Positions 18,409 to 26,461 of a DNA stretch of 64,000 nt are shown piece by piece (within the stretch, counting starts at the first letter, position 1; each line of letters starts with the position of its first letter). The notes beneath the pieces were generated by a model. The model was not told the DNA's origin. It searched no databases and worked only from the letters and a program-made list of their open reading frames with translations. This DNA comes from Caldimicrobium sp. (lineage in GTDB: Bacteria; Desulfobacterota; Thermodesulfobacteria; Thermodesulfobacteriales; Thermodesulfobacteriaceae). A program made the translations under genes and the position numbers. The DNA is taken from positions 20,908 to 84,907 of the forward strand of contig JANXCE010000003.1 in NCBI GenBank assembly GCA_025059715.1, written 5' to 3'.

Positions 18409-20523
18409 TTATTCTGATTTTACCCTATAAATCACCACATGGGGAAAATCATCATAGACTAATTCAAAATAATGGGGGTCATATTTTCTTAGAAGAAACA
18501 TTTCATTAAAAAGCGTCCTATCTGAAGGAGGCTTTAATAGAAAAAGTCCTACTTGATTATTAGCTCCTCTAATAATTTCTACCACATAGCCTTGATCAAA
18601 AAACTTCTTACTTTCAAGGTGTTTACCATCAGAAAAATAGTATTCTTTAATGGGAATACGCTCATTCCTTACCGAGAGAGTTCCACTATTGAGATCTATC
18701 ACCACATTTTCAAGTTCAGGACATTGTATGATATTGTTGGCTATTATTTTACAGTAAGAGGGCATTATTATCTCCCCAAAGATTCCTTCTTTTCTTTGAA
18801 AATCGTAGCTACCAAAATAGTGAATCCAGCCAAACTTAGGAATCAAATCTGAGGTAAAAACCCAATAAACAGGTTGGGGTAGTGGTTTAGAAAATTCCCC
18901 ACTCCTAATCTTTCTTAGAAGCTCTTCTGGAGTTAAGCCCTCTTTTAACAATCGGGCAATACCCGTGAGTCCATAATTGGAGATAAAGGAAGTAATTAAC
19001 CATCCTTCCCTGGGATTATCAGTAGCAAAGGATCGAGCAATAAAATAGGTTTTAGGTGATGCTTGCGAACCTCCGTCGTGAAAAACCGCTCTTCGGGCAT
19101 AGAGTTGAATAGCATAGCCATAATCCCACCAGGTCCAAATAACTGAATCCTTTGGGGTGTTTTCCCTAAGCCACTTAAATCCCTTAGCATGTGCTATTTC
19201 AACTTTTGGAGTGCTTAGAAGTCTAAGAGCCTCCATTTGAGTGTAGAGAGTAGCAAGAAACACAAGAAAACCAATCAGCCCTAAACTTAACTCTTGTTTA
19301 AATCTTTCTTTAAAATACCCTAACCACGGAAGAATTCTTTCAAAAAGAAAGTGCACTAAGAAGCCTAAACCTATTCCTATGAAGGGGGATAGATACATTG
19401 AAAAACGAGCACCTGAAAAAAATACTAAAAGACCTATTCCGAAAAAGGGGAGAAAAAAAATGGAGGTTCTCAAATAAAAAATGAAGAACAAGAAGGCTCC
19501 CATTAAACCAGTTAATCCAAGGTATTTGTTATAAGTTGCTGAATTTAGGGCTTCCCAAAAGGTAAGTTTCTGAAGTTCTGAAATTGACATAAAGATATTG
19601 GGAAAATCCTTAAATAAGATATCCGCGGAGGTGGGACTCTTTATGTTAAAAACAAGAGTTTTTACTTGTTTATAAAGAGAAATTGGTCCTGCATGAAGAT
19701 ACCACATCTGGGGTAGAAGGAGGATTCCCAAAAAAAGGAGATCTCTCTTAGTTATATTAAAGGTAATATTTTTTCTGAAAATAAGAGCTTTTAAAGGATC
19801 CCAAAAATAAGCTATTAAAAAGGTCAATACCAAAACAAAATTAAGATTGGGATGGGCATACCAGAGTTGATAGAATATAAGGGTGATACTACTTAAGATG
19901 ATCCAGAAAAGCTTGGCCTTAAAGTTTTCACTTCTAAAAAAGTAGTAAAAAAATAAACCTATAGTAAAAGGAAGAGTTAGATTGAGAATGTCATGGTCGA
20001 GGCGCATTAATCCTGTGCGTCCAAGATACATAGGTGAAGCAACCGCTACCAACCCCCCAAGAATACCAGCAAGTGGTAGACCTAAACTATTAAAGTAAAA
20101 AAACAAAGGAACTACAACAGACACCGCCATAATAGGTATAAGATAGTAGCTTAGCCAGGCAACCGAGACTCCTGTAACTTGAGAGAGTTTGTAAAAAAAA
20201 TAACTAATAAAGGTGCTCGCCAAATTATATTTTACCGTAAAGGTGAGTTCAGGGGAAATTCCCTCTGGAAACCTATTTTCTGGATAAAAACGAAAATGAT
20301 CTATGGATCCATTTTTAAAGAGTCCTTCTTTCATATCTAAGGCATAGCGAGCAAAGTAAAAGGAGTCATACTCACTGTAAATAGGTTCATTTTGAAAATA
20401 AAAACTCTCATTTTTCCTCCAAGTCTCGATATCATCAAAACGCACAATAAGTCCAAAAGCGATAACAATTAGGAATAAGGAATAATAAAGATACTTTACG
20501 AGAATCGAAAGTCCCTTGGTCAT
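18409..20523 (-). CDS. STT3-family oligosaccharyltransferase (PglB/AglB-like)
   Basis: This membrane enzyme transfers a lipid-linked glycan to asparagine of exported proteins. It has 704 residues with about 11-13 membrane helices in the first 430 and a soluble C-terminal domain. Catalytic landmarks are visible: an acidic first-loop site near D53 (SEYDSFYFARY), a second DxD-like pair at D176/D178 (RLDHD), an SISE motif at about 313-316 and the family signature WWDYG at 465-469. It lies between the electron-transfer fixX and a cupin gene, not in a glycan cluster; glycosyltransferases that might build its donor are about 30 kb away in this window. The glycan substrate is unknown. Confidence 0.92.
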   Translation of the reverse strand: MTKGLSILVKYLYYSLFLIVIAFGLIVRFDDIETWRKNESFYFQNEPIYSEYDSFYFARYALDMKEGLFKNGSIDHFRFYPENRFPEGISPELTFTVKYNLASTFISYFFYKLSQVTGVSVAWLSYYLIPIMAVSVVVPLFFYFNSLGLPLAGILGGLVAVASPMYLGRTGLMRLDHDILNLTLPFTIGLFFYYFFRSENFKAKLFWIILSSITLIFYQLWYAHPNLNFVLVLTFLIAYFWDPLKALIFRKNITFNITKRDLLFLGILLLPQMWYLHAGPISLYKQVKTLVFNIKSPTSADILFKDFPNIFMSISELQKLTFWEALNSATYNKYLGLTGLMGAFLFFIFYLRTSIFFLPFFGIGLLVFFSGARFSMYLSPFIGIGLGFLVHFLFERILPWLGYFKERFKQELSLGLIGFLVFLATLYTQMEALRLLSTPKVEIAHAKGFKWLRENTPKDSVIWTWWDYGYAIQLYARRAVFHDGGSQASPKTYFIARSFATDNPREGWLITSFISNYGLTGIARLLKEGLTPEELLRKIRSGEFSKPLPQPVYWVFTSDLIPKFGWIHYFGSYDFQRKEGIFGEIIMPSYCKIIANNIIQCPELENVVIDLNSGTLSVRNERIPIKEYYFSDGKHLESKKFFDQGYVVEIIRGANNQVGLFLLKPPSDRTLFNEMFLLRKYDPHYFELVYDDFPHVVIYRVKSE

Positions 20524-20544
20524 AGTTTTACTTATCCACTTTAC

Positions 20545-20841
20545 TTATCCAAATTTATAGTTTACGCCATAGCCTCCACGGGGATAGGACCACTCAATAT
20601 TTCTTGAGGGACAGCCCACTCTACAGGAGCCGCACTCAAGGCAAGCTTGATAACCCACTATAATTCTTCCCTGACTATCCAGCCTATATACACCTGCTGG
20701 ACAAAAGTTTAAACAAAACTTATCCCTACATTGGAGACATAAGTCATGATTTTTGACTCTTAAATGAGGAAACTCTTCATCCACAAAAAACTTTACACTG
20801 GAAATCTTTTCATCAATATTTATCGTCAAATCCTTTACCAA
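20545..20841 (-). CDS. fixX: Ferredoxin-like protein FixX
   Basis: FixX is the iron-sulfur partner of the FixABCX bifurcating complex and passes electrons from FixC. Two clusters' worth of cysteines are visible (C-x2-C-x4-C-x3-C and C-x2-C-x2-C-x3-C). I choose a TTG start at 20841 because GGGAGG lies 5 nt upstream and the resulting 98-residue protein matches the family length; an upstream in-frame start at 20883 would put that site inside the gene. The TTG overlaps the fixC stop region, with the stop ending at 20835. Confidence 0.93.
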   Translation of the reverse strand: MVKDLTINIDEKISSVKFFVDEEFPHLRVKNHDLCLQCRDKFCLNFCPAGVYRLDSQGRIIVGYQACLECGSCRVGCPSRNIEWSYPRGGYGVNYKFG

Positions 20842-22151
20842 AGGAACCTCCCTATCTTCACGAAATCCCTTAAAATTCCCCAATAACCTCTTTTTTTCTT
20901 TATTATACCAAAGATTTCTCGGATTACATCCCTTTTGTAACGACCTTGAGCAGAAAAATAGAGACTACATATATCATATATCATCTCTGGATAAACTTGA
21001 AACAAGTGTGAATTTGATAGTAAAAAGGTCTTTAAATCCTTTAACATCACTAAATCTTTGTATATAAAACTATCTTTAAAAAGTTCTTCATATCTTCTTA
21101 AGCTCCTCTCGGTGAAATCTCCCTTTTCAAAGGCATAAAAAATAGCTTCTGCTGCCATAAGTCCTGAATATATGGCTAAATTTGTGCCCTCTCTGAAAAG
21201 AGGATTTACTAAGCCCGCGGCATCACCTACCACTAAAACCCCGTTACCATAAGGTTTAGGAAGTCCCTTTATCCCCCATTCGGGAATTAGATGAGCCCCA
21301 TATTCCAAGGTCTCTGAGCCCTTAAAAAGTTCTCTAAAATAGGGATGTAGCTTAGCATACTCCAAAATCTCATAGGGTTTAAGATTTAAATCCATTAGAC
21401 TCTTCAGAAAAATGCCTATTCCAAAGGATATAGTAGTTTTATTAGTATACAAAAAGCCTGTTCCAGGAAGACCCTTAGTGATCTCTCCAAAAATTTCCAC
21501 TGCCAAACCCTGATTGTTGCTTAATCCAAACCGAGCCTCTAATTCACCCTTGGGTAGTTGTAATACTTCCTTTACTGCTAAAACTACTTCTTCTGGTTCA
21601 AAAGTTTTCGTAACAAGACCCGCTTTTTCAGTTAGTAGACGGTTAACACCCTCTGCAATGACGACTACTTTTGCTTTAATGGTGGCAGGACTTGGATCTT
21701 CAAAACTTGTAGGTCTATCTACTATGACTCCTTCGATAAATCCATTATTTCTTATAAAATCAATTACCTTAGTTTTAGGGGCCAAATCTATTCCCTTTTT
21801 CAGAGCGTATTCTGAGAGAAAGGCGTCAAACTTCGCTCTAAGAGCAGTAAAGGATTCATCCGCTCTTTTTTTAGTGTGCAGTATCTTTACTACGCCTTCC
21901 TTGGATAGAAAAAAATAACCTTCTTCAGTAACAGGCCTTTCCACTGGAGAAGGATCAACCTCAGGAAATTCGGGAACAATTTCTTTGATAGAAGAGGTAT
22001 ATACCACACCTCCAAAGAGATTTTTAGCCCCACAAAATCTACCTCGCTCAATGAGAAGAGTTTTTAAACCCTTCTGTGCAAGTTTAATCCCTGTAGATAA
22101 ACCTGCTGGTCCTCCACCTATGATCACCACATCATAGAGATATTTATTCAT
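20835..22151 (-). CDS. fixC: FAD-dependent electron-transfer flavoprotein-quinone oxidoreductase FixC
   Basis: FixC takes electrons from the FixAB flavoprotein and delivers them to quinone, with FixX. The 438-residue protein begins with the FAD-binding motif IGGGPAGLSTG and has the later FAD contact VVGDAAGLVNPLFREG. The region before the C-terminus would hold the membrane-associated surface. It overlaps fixB by 8 nt and fixX by 7 nt, which fits a tightly coupled operon. Confidence 0.95.
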   Translation of the reverse strand: MNKYLYDVVIIGGGPAGLSTGIKLAQKGLKTLLIERGRFCGAKNLFGGVVYTSSIKEIVPEFPEVDPSPVERPVTEEGYFFLSKEGVVKILHTKKRADESFTALRAKFDAFLSEYALKKGIDLAPKTKVIDFIRNNGFIEGVIVDRPTSFEDPSPATIKAKVVVIAEGVNRLLTEKAGLVTKTFEPEEVVLAVKEVLQLPKGELEARFGLSNNQGLAVEIFGEITKGLPGTGFLYTNKTTISFGIGIFLKSLMDLNLKPYEILEYAKLHPYFRELFKGSETLEYGAHLIPEWGIKGLPKPYGNGVLVVGDAAGLVNPLFREGTNLAIYSGLMAAEAIFYAFEKGDFTERSLRRYEELFKDSFIYKDLVMLKDLKTFLLSNSHLFQVYPEMIYDICSLYFSAQGRYKRDVIREIFGIIKKKRGYWGILRDFVKIGRFLW

Positions 22152-23139
22152 AAAATCCTCTTTCCCTTTTCAAAGCCCTAAGCAAAGCTTGAGCTATCTT
22201 CTTCCAATCTCCTATTATACCTAAATCCGCAATTTTAAATATTGGTGCCTGGGGATCAGTGTTAACTGCAATTATATAATCAGAGTTTTGCATACCTGCA
22301 CGATGTTGTATGGTTCCAGAAATTCCAAAGGCCATATAAACCTTAGGTCTAACAGTCTTACCTGTTTGCCCAACCTGATGGTCATAAGAAATCCAACCTG
22401 CTTCAACCGCCAATCTTGAAGCCCCAACTTCCCCTCCTAATTCGTTAGCAATCTCCTGCAATAACCCAAAACCTTCTTTACCGCCCACCCCTTTACCACC
22501 AGCTACTATAACTTCCGCATACTCAAGATTAACCATCTTCTCCTTAGGTATAAAATCTAACCGTTTAACCTTGGCCTCTTCTTCCTTAAACTCAATTTGT
22601 TCTCTAATAAGTTCTCCTCTATGGAGAGGCTCTCTCTCCGGTATTGAAAATATACGAGGACGCACGGTAGCCATTTGGGGTCTATGCTGGGAACAAACTA
22701 TTGTGGCCATAATATTGCCACCATAGGCTGGTCTTGTCATAAGGAGATGCCCCGTTTCTTTATCAATAGTTAGCTCAGTCACATCCGCGGTGAGTCCTGT
22801 CTCTAATTGAGTAGCAACGCCTCCTGCTAAGTCTCTACCTAAGGGTGTTGCACCAAGAAGTAAAATTTCAGGTTGATACTTTTTAGCTAACTCTGAAACT
22901 CCCTTTACATAGGGAATATGGCGGTAGTATAATAAAACTTCATGTTCTATAAGATAAACTCTATCTGCTCCATAAGAGAATATCTCTTCCACTAAAAGTT
23001 CAACCTGATAACCAAGGAGAACTCCTGCCACTTTTCCAGATAAAGCCAAAGCTAATTTTTTAGCAATACCAAGAAGTTCGAAGGATACTGGATGAATGAT
23101 TCCCCTTTCTTGCTCAATAAATACCCATACTTCTTTCAT
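22144..23139 (-). CDS. fixB: Electron transfer flavoprotein alpha subunit FixB
   Basis: FixB (EtfA) carries the FAD that exchanges electrons in the heterodimer with FixA. The 331-residue protein shows the C-terminal FAD-binding signature (GQTGKTVRPKVYMAFGISG...HRAGMQNSD). It overlaps fixA by four bases (ATGA) and fixC by 8 nt. Presence of all four fix genes with separate A and B subunits suggests the bifurcating type that couples NADH oxidation to ferredoxin or flavodoxin reduction, rather than a simple fatty-acid-oxidation ETF. Confidence 0.95.
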   Translation of the reverse strand: MKEVWVFIEQERGIIHPVSFELLGIAKKLALALSGKVAGVLLGYQVELLVEEIFSYGADRVYLIEHEVLLYYRHIPYVKGVSELAKKYQPEILLLGATPLGRDLAGGVATQLETGLTADVTELTIDKETGHLLMTRPAYGGNIMATIVCSQHRPQMATVRPRIFSIPEREPLHRGELIREQIEFKEEEAKVKRLDFIPKEKMVNLEYAEVIVAGGKGVGGKEGFGLLQEIANELGGEVGASRLAVEAGWISYDHQVGQTGKTVRPKVYMAFGISGTIQHRAGMQNSDYIIAVNTDPQAPIFKIADLGIIGDWKKIAQALLRALKRERGFYE

Positions 23140-23951
23140 AAAAGTCCCTTCTCTTTTAAAACTCCAATTATTTCTTCTATAACCTTCTCCAGAGGGACTT
23201 CTTCTAAATTATAAATTTTTCCCTGCTTTTTAAGTTCGGGAGTAAAGACTTTTTTTACCTGAGTAGGAGATCCCTTTAAACCCAATTTTTCTCTCGTAAA
23301 AATGACAGGTCCCTCTGCGGTAAAAACCTCTGGTTCCGCCTTGGTGGCCTTTATTACTTGTTCTAAGGGAACAAAGGGAGTAGCACAGAGCTCTTTCTCA
23401 CAGGTGAGAAGGACAGGTAAAGAGGCCTCGAGAACTTCAACCCCTCTTTCAATTTTTCGATGAACAATAATTTTTTTATTTATTAAATCAATATCTTGAA
23501 GTTTAATCACATAGGTAATAACGGGAATATTAAGTCTATTAGCTACACCAGGACCTACCTGTGCGGTATCACCATCAATAGCTTGCTTTCCAAAAAGAAG
23601 GAGATCAAAGGGGTCATCTTTTTGTAGAAATTTTATGGTTTCTGCCAGGGTATAACTTGTAGCGAGGGTATCAGCACCAGCAAACTTTTTATCACAGAGG
23701 AGAATAATTCTATCCGCTCCGAACTCAACTGCCTCCCTGAGAGAGGCTTTTGCTTGGGGAGGCCCCATAGTAATGACCGTGATTTTGCCCCCGTATCTTT
23801 GTTTCAATTCACATGCTAAACTGAGGGCCACAACATCGTAAGGATTAGTTATAGAGGGAATTCCCTCTCTAATTAAAGTTCCTGTCTCAGGATTTATTCT
23901 AATATTAGTGGTATCTGGAACTTGTTTTATAGAAACGAGAATATTTAGCAT
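23136..23951 (-). CDS. fixA: Electron transfer flavoprotein beta subunit FixA
   Basis: FixA (EtfB) is 271 residues long. The start MLNILVSIKQVPDT and the signature region GADTLATSYTLAETI, with the substrate-facing KQAIDGDTAQVGP segment, are typical of EtfB; in bifurcating members this subunit holds the flavin where electron pairs are split. It is the first fix gene, 10 nt after fmdB. In a strict anaerobe the likely donor is NADH, with a low-potential carrier and quinone as acceptors, but the acceptors are inferred from the family. Confidence 0.95.
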   Translation of the reverse strand: MLNILVSIKQVPDTTNIRINPETGTLIREGIPSITNPYDVVALSLACELKQRYGGKITVITMGPPQAKASLREAVEFGADRIILLCDKKFAGADTLATSYTLAETIKFLQKDDPFDLLLFGKQAIDGDTAQVGPGVANRLNIPVITYVIKLQDIDLINKKIIVHRKIERGVEVLEASLPVLLTCEKELCATPFVPLEQVIKATKAEPEVFTAEGPVIFTREKLGLKGSPTQVKKVFTPELKKQGKIYNLEEVPLEKVIEEIIGVLKEKGLL

Positions 23952-23961
23952 AGAAAAAATT

Positions 23962-24213
23962 TCACTTCGTATGTCCCGGTAACTCTAAATGTGCACAAGT
24001 GCCAGTGGGACAGCGATGGGATTCTGCTATTCGTGGCCTGTTGTCCAATTTTTTTGAAGAATTTCCTAAAATAGAATGGACTACACTCATCAAACGTTCT
24101 ACCTCAGTGGAACCACAAAATCCACAACAAACCTCTTTTGCTTCATCCTTACTTTTTAAGAGCACCTCAAAAACTTCACCACAATCGGAACATCTAAACT
24201 CAAATAGGGGCAT
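23962..24213 (-). CDS. FmdB-family zinc-ribbon protein
   Basis: This 83-residue protein has the FmdB zinc-ribbon start MPLFEFRCSDCGEVFEVL with a second CGFCGS pair. Members are thought to act as small regulators or zinc-binding proteins; function is not settled. The ATG at 24213 follows an AGAGG sequence; a longer frame would run back into the tRNA-Leu gene and is rejected. It is 10 nt before fixA, so it is probably the first protein gene of the fix operon. Confidence 0.87.
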   Translation of the reverse strand: MPLFEFRCSDCGEVFEVLLKSKDEAKEVCCGFCGSTEVERLMSVVHSILGNSSKKLDNRPRIAESHRCPTGTCAHLELPGHTK

Positions 24214-24240
24214 AGAGACCTCTACTGAAGTTTTCTTGAA

Positions 24241-24326
24241 TGCCCGGGGCCGGACTCGAACCGGCACGGAGGCGTTCCTCCAGTGGATTTTAAGTCCACA
24301 GCGTCTACCTATTCCGCCACCCGGGC
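24241..24326 (-). tRNA. tRNA-Leu (anticodon TAA)
   Basis: An 86-nt class II tRNA folds on the minus strand: acceptor stem GCCCGGG/CCCGGGC, anticodon stem GTGGA/TCCAC with loop CTTAAAA (anticodon TAA), a long variable arm and T-loop TTCGAGT. The CCA end is not encoded. Only 27 nt separate it from the fmdB start, with no terminator between. Confidence 0.97.
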
Positions 24327-24337
24327 AATTTTTAAAA

Positions 24338-24365
24338 ATTATACTACAAAAGATTCAAAAATCAA
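24338..24365 (-). promoter_or_regulatory. Promoter of tRNA-Leu (and possibly the fmdB-fix operon)
   Basis: On the minus strand TTGATT (24365-24360) and TATAAT (24343-24338) are 16 nt apart, placing the start a few bases before the tRNA. The end of an IS remnant lies 6-7 nt upstream of the -35 box. No other promoter fits between the tRNA and fmdB. Confidence 0.7.
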
Positions 24366-24367
24366 GT

Positions 24368-24780
24368 TAAATTGTATAAGTCCATAGGTTTTTAGGCTGA
24401 GGGGAATCCTCGTTAAATTTATAACAAATCCACTCCAAAGGCAATACACGCCCAAGACCACTATGTGCCTCTCCGTTTTTATATCATATCAAATACCTCA
24501 TAAGCTCCCTGTTAAACTTCTCCAAATCCTCCTTCAATATTTACTCCCCATACTTAATAAACTTCTCCTCCAATGTCCTGTTAAACCTCTCTACATACCC
24601 ATTACCTCCCTCTTAAATTTTCCCCGCAACCTCACCTAAAAAACTTAACCCCCATAACCGTCTTGATACCCCTTATCTCAAAAAGTTACCTCCTTAAATT
24701 TCCTCCAAGAATCACTCCCACTTTCGCTCGATAAATAACTATACCCGTAGTAGTCTAAATACGACTTCTTTTCTTTAGGA
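24368..24780 (-). mobile_element. Decayed insertion sequence remnant (copy B)
   Basis: Read on the minus strand, this stretch encodes broken pieces of the same transposase as the copy at 26.5-27.5 kb: SDSWRKFKEVTF + EIRGIKTVMG, then YVERFNRTLEEKFIKYG, NRELMRYLI and PLEWICYKFNEDSPQPKN. Several frameshifts and stops are present, so it is dead. The shared end GGACTTATACAA faces the tRNA-Leu promoter. It lacks the same internal segment before the third catalytic glutamate as copy A. The remainder up to the Rpn gene (24781-24873) shows no recognisable gene. Confidence 0.8.
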
Positions 24781-24873
24781 TGTATCTTTTGCTTAAAGTT
24801 TTCATTGTAGTTATGCACCACCCTTATACTGATAAAGAGAGCACAAAAAACAATACTTGTAAGGTGCTTTTGA

Positions 24874-25902
24874 TTAGGTTTCATTGACTCTATAGCCAAA
24901 TTGTTGAATTACTTCCATGGGGTTTGAAGCAAGAATAAGCTCCCGGTGAAGCTTTTTTAGTTTTTCTCGGTCAGTTTCCGCCTTGATCTGCTCTTCAAGA
25001 CCTTTTGGCACGCTCCCAAGCTTCACCTCTACCACCTCAAGCACCATCTCCTGAGCATCTTCTAATAGCCCCTCAAACTTTCCTTCAAGTCTCCCCTCAA
25101 GCCTTCCCTGCTGTATGCCCTGCTGAAAACCCAACTCATATTTCCTCTCTGAATAGGTCTTCAACTCAAACTCCACTCTCTCACCCCCCACTTCTCCTAA
25201 TTTAATCAACACCTCCTCCTCGTCAAGACCCTTCTCCTTTGACACTATCAATACAAACAACTCCACATACCATCTTTCCATCTCCCCTAACTTCCCCACC
25301 ACCTCTACAAACCTCACTATCCCCTTCAATAACTCTTCAAGCGGTCTGTCAAGATTCCTAAGCAAATAAAGATATGCATACACCACACTATAAAGCTCAA
25401 TCCCCTTCAAAAGGTCCTCTCGGTTAAGGCTTACCAAGTCAAGAAGTAACACTCTGTAGTTTAGAAAGTAAGACCTAATCTCAGCAGGTATTTCAAAGAG
25501 TTCCACAAACTCAACGGGATAGAGCCAAGGCCTTTCTCCGTGATAGAAGATGAAGGGAAGCACGGGAATAGGTTTTGAGCCTTCTTTGAGGGCTTTTTCA
25601 AAAAGAGCGGAAATGTAGTTTAAGATTTGAGCGTAAGCTGAGATGTCCTGATAGGATTTGTGTTCGAGGAGGATGTAGATTTGAAGAGGTTTTCCGAGGA
25701 GGGGGACTTGGGAGATGAGGTCAGGAAGGAGGCGTTTTTCTTTGGGAAGGGAGATTTGTTCTTCAGGCACCAGAGAGAGTTGAGAGAGGTCTAAGTGGGG
25801 AAGGAGGTCCTTTGGGAGAAATTCTTGAAGAAAGGCCTTAAGATTTTCAGGGTCTTTAAGGATTGCCTTGGCATAGAGATCGTAGGCCTTAAGCTCAGCC
25901 AT
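24874..25902 (-). CDS. Rpn/YhgA-family recombination-promoting nuclease
   Basis: This 342-residue protein belongs to the PD-(D/E)XK family once annotated as putative transposase. The core lies in the N-terminal half, with the nuclease-like residues in LLPDLISQV and YILLEHKSYQ. The C-terminus has short glycine-rich repeats (QQGIQQGRLEGRLEGKFEG) typical of the family. Rpn proteins of E. coli cut DNA and raise recombination without RecA. The gene sits between inverted copies of a decayed IS. A -10 box ends 6 nt before the ATG and no ribosome-binding site is visible, so the mRNA may be leaderless. Confidence 0.87.
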   Translation of the reverse strand: MAELKAYDLYAKAILKDPENLKAFLQEFLPKDLLPHLDLSQLSLVPEEQISLPKEKRLLPDLISQVPLLGKPLQIYILLEHKSYQDISAYAQILNYISALFEKALKEGSKPIPVLPFIFYHGERPWLYPVEFVELFEIPAEIRSYFLNYRVLLLDLVSLNREDLLKGIELYSVVYAYLYLLRNLDRPLEELLKGIVRFVEVVGKLGEMERWYVELFVLIVSKEKGLDEEEVLIKLGEVGGERVEFELKTYSERKYELGFQQGIQQGRLEGRLEGKFEGLLEDAQEMVLEVVEVKLGSVPKGLEEQIKAETDREKLKKLHRELILASNPMEVIQQFGYRVNET

Positions 25903-25908
25903 AGAGGA

Positions 25909-25937
25909 AGTATAAGGGAAATCTGTTGAGAAGGCAA
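25909..25937 (-). promoter_or_regulatory. Promoter of the Rpn gene, leaderless geometry
   Basis: On the minus strand TTGCCT (25937-25932) and TATACT (25914-25909) are 17 nt apart. The predicted start falls at or next to the ATG at 25902. Confidence 0.6.
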
Positions 25938-26461
25938 GAGTTTATGTGAGAAAGCTTTGGAATTATGTTTCAGCGTTTTGATTTATATGAGTATCTGGGT
26001 ATTGTGTTAGAAAGGATTCTCTGTTAGGTCTTCTTGACTTTGTTACTTCTTTCTTTATGGGATCCCTTTGAAAGCGGAGCGATCCTTTTCTCTGCAATCC
26101 CCTTTGAAGCGGGACGGGTTGCACCCCTAACCCCATACAAGCCTCATCAATCAAGCCTTATGATTGTTTAGAATAAACTATATTATGCAAATTGACCTTC
26201 TGAAAGCATTTATCTATCAGATCCTGCCGATTATGGTAAATTAATCATAAAATTGTATACTTTATATAGTTCCACCAAATTAACTACCTTCACTTGTCAA
26301 GGAACTCTCTATCTTCCCTTGTTTTTAACCCATTTTTTTCAAAAAAGTGAAGAGGGAGAGCGATTGCTCTAAGGGTGATATCTTTACTGCTCGTTTACAG
26401 AGACCCTTGAACTTACACAAAAATGATGCATAAGTTCAAGATCTTTTTAGAAGGAAAAAAG
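25938..26461. other. Intergenic region of the accessory island without a gene
   Basis: About 520 nt without a supported coding sequence. A small GC-richer patch (about 26060-26130) repeats the word CCCTTTGAA(A)GCGG twice. It is followed by AT-rich DNA and then a 35-nt inverted repeat (listed separately) just before the left end of IS copy A. A 63-codon minus-strand frame at 25963-26154 has no family features and no start signal. Confidence 0.5.
26406..26440. repeat. Perfect 10-bp inverted repeat
   Basis: CTTGAACTTA (26406-26415) and TAAGTTCAAG (26431-26440) form a perfect 10-bp dyad around a 15-nt loop, followed by ATCTTTTT. It may be an operator, a weak terminator, or part of the left end of the adjacent IS. 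The stem is AT-rich and the loop long, so a terminator is the least likely. Confidence 0.6.

Noticed and set aside
23999..24370. Plus-strand frame across fmdB and tRNA-Leu
   Set aside because: It reads through the tRNA and the opposite strand of fmdB; no family features.
24678..24899. 73-codon minus-strand frame overlapping the Rpn gene end
   Set aside because: Its C-terminal half is a transposase fragment of IS copy B; the frame is accidental.
25963..26154. 63-codon minus-strand frame in the accessory island
   Set aside because: No ribosome-binding site, no family pattern, and it reads through a repeated GC-rich word.
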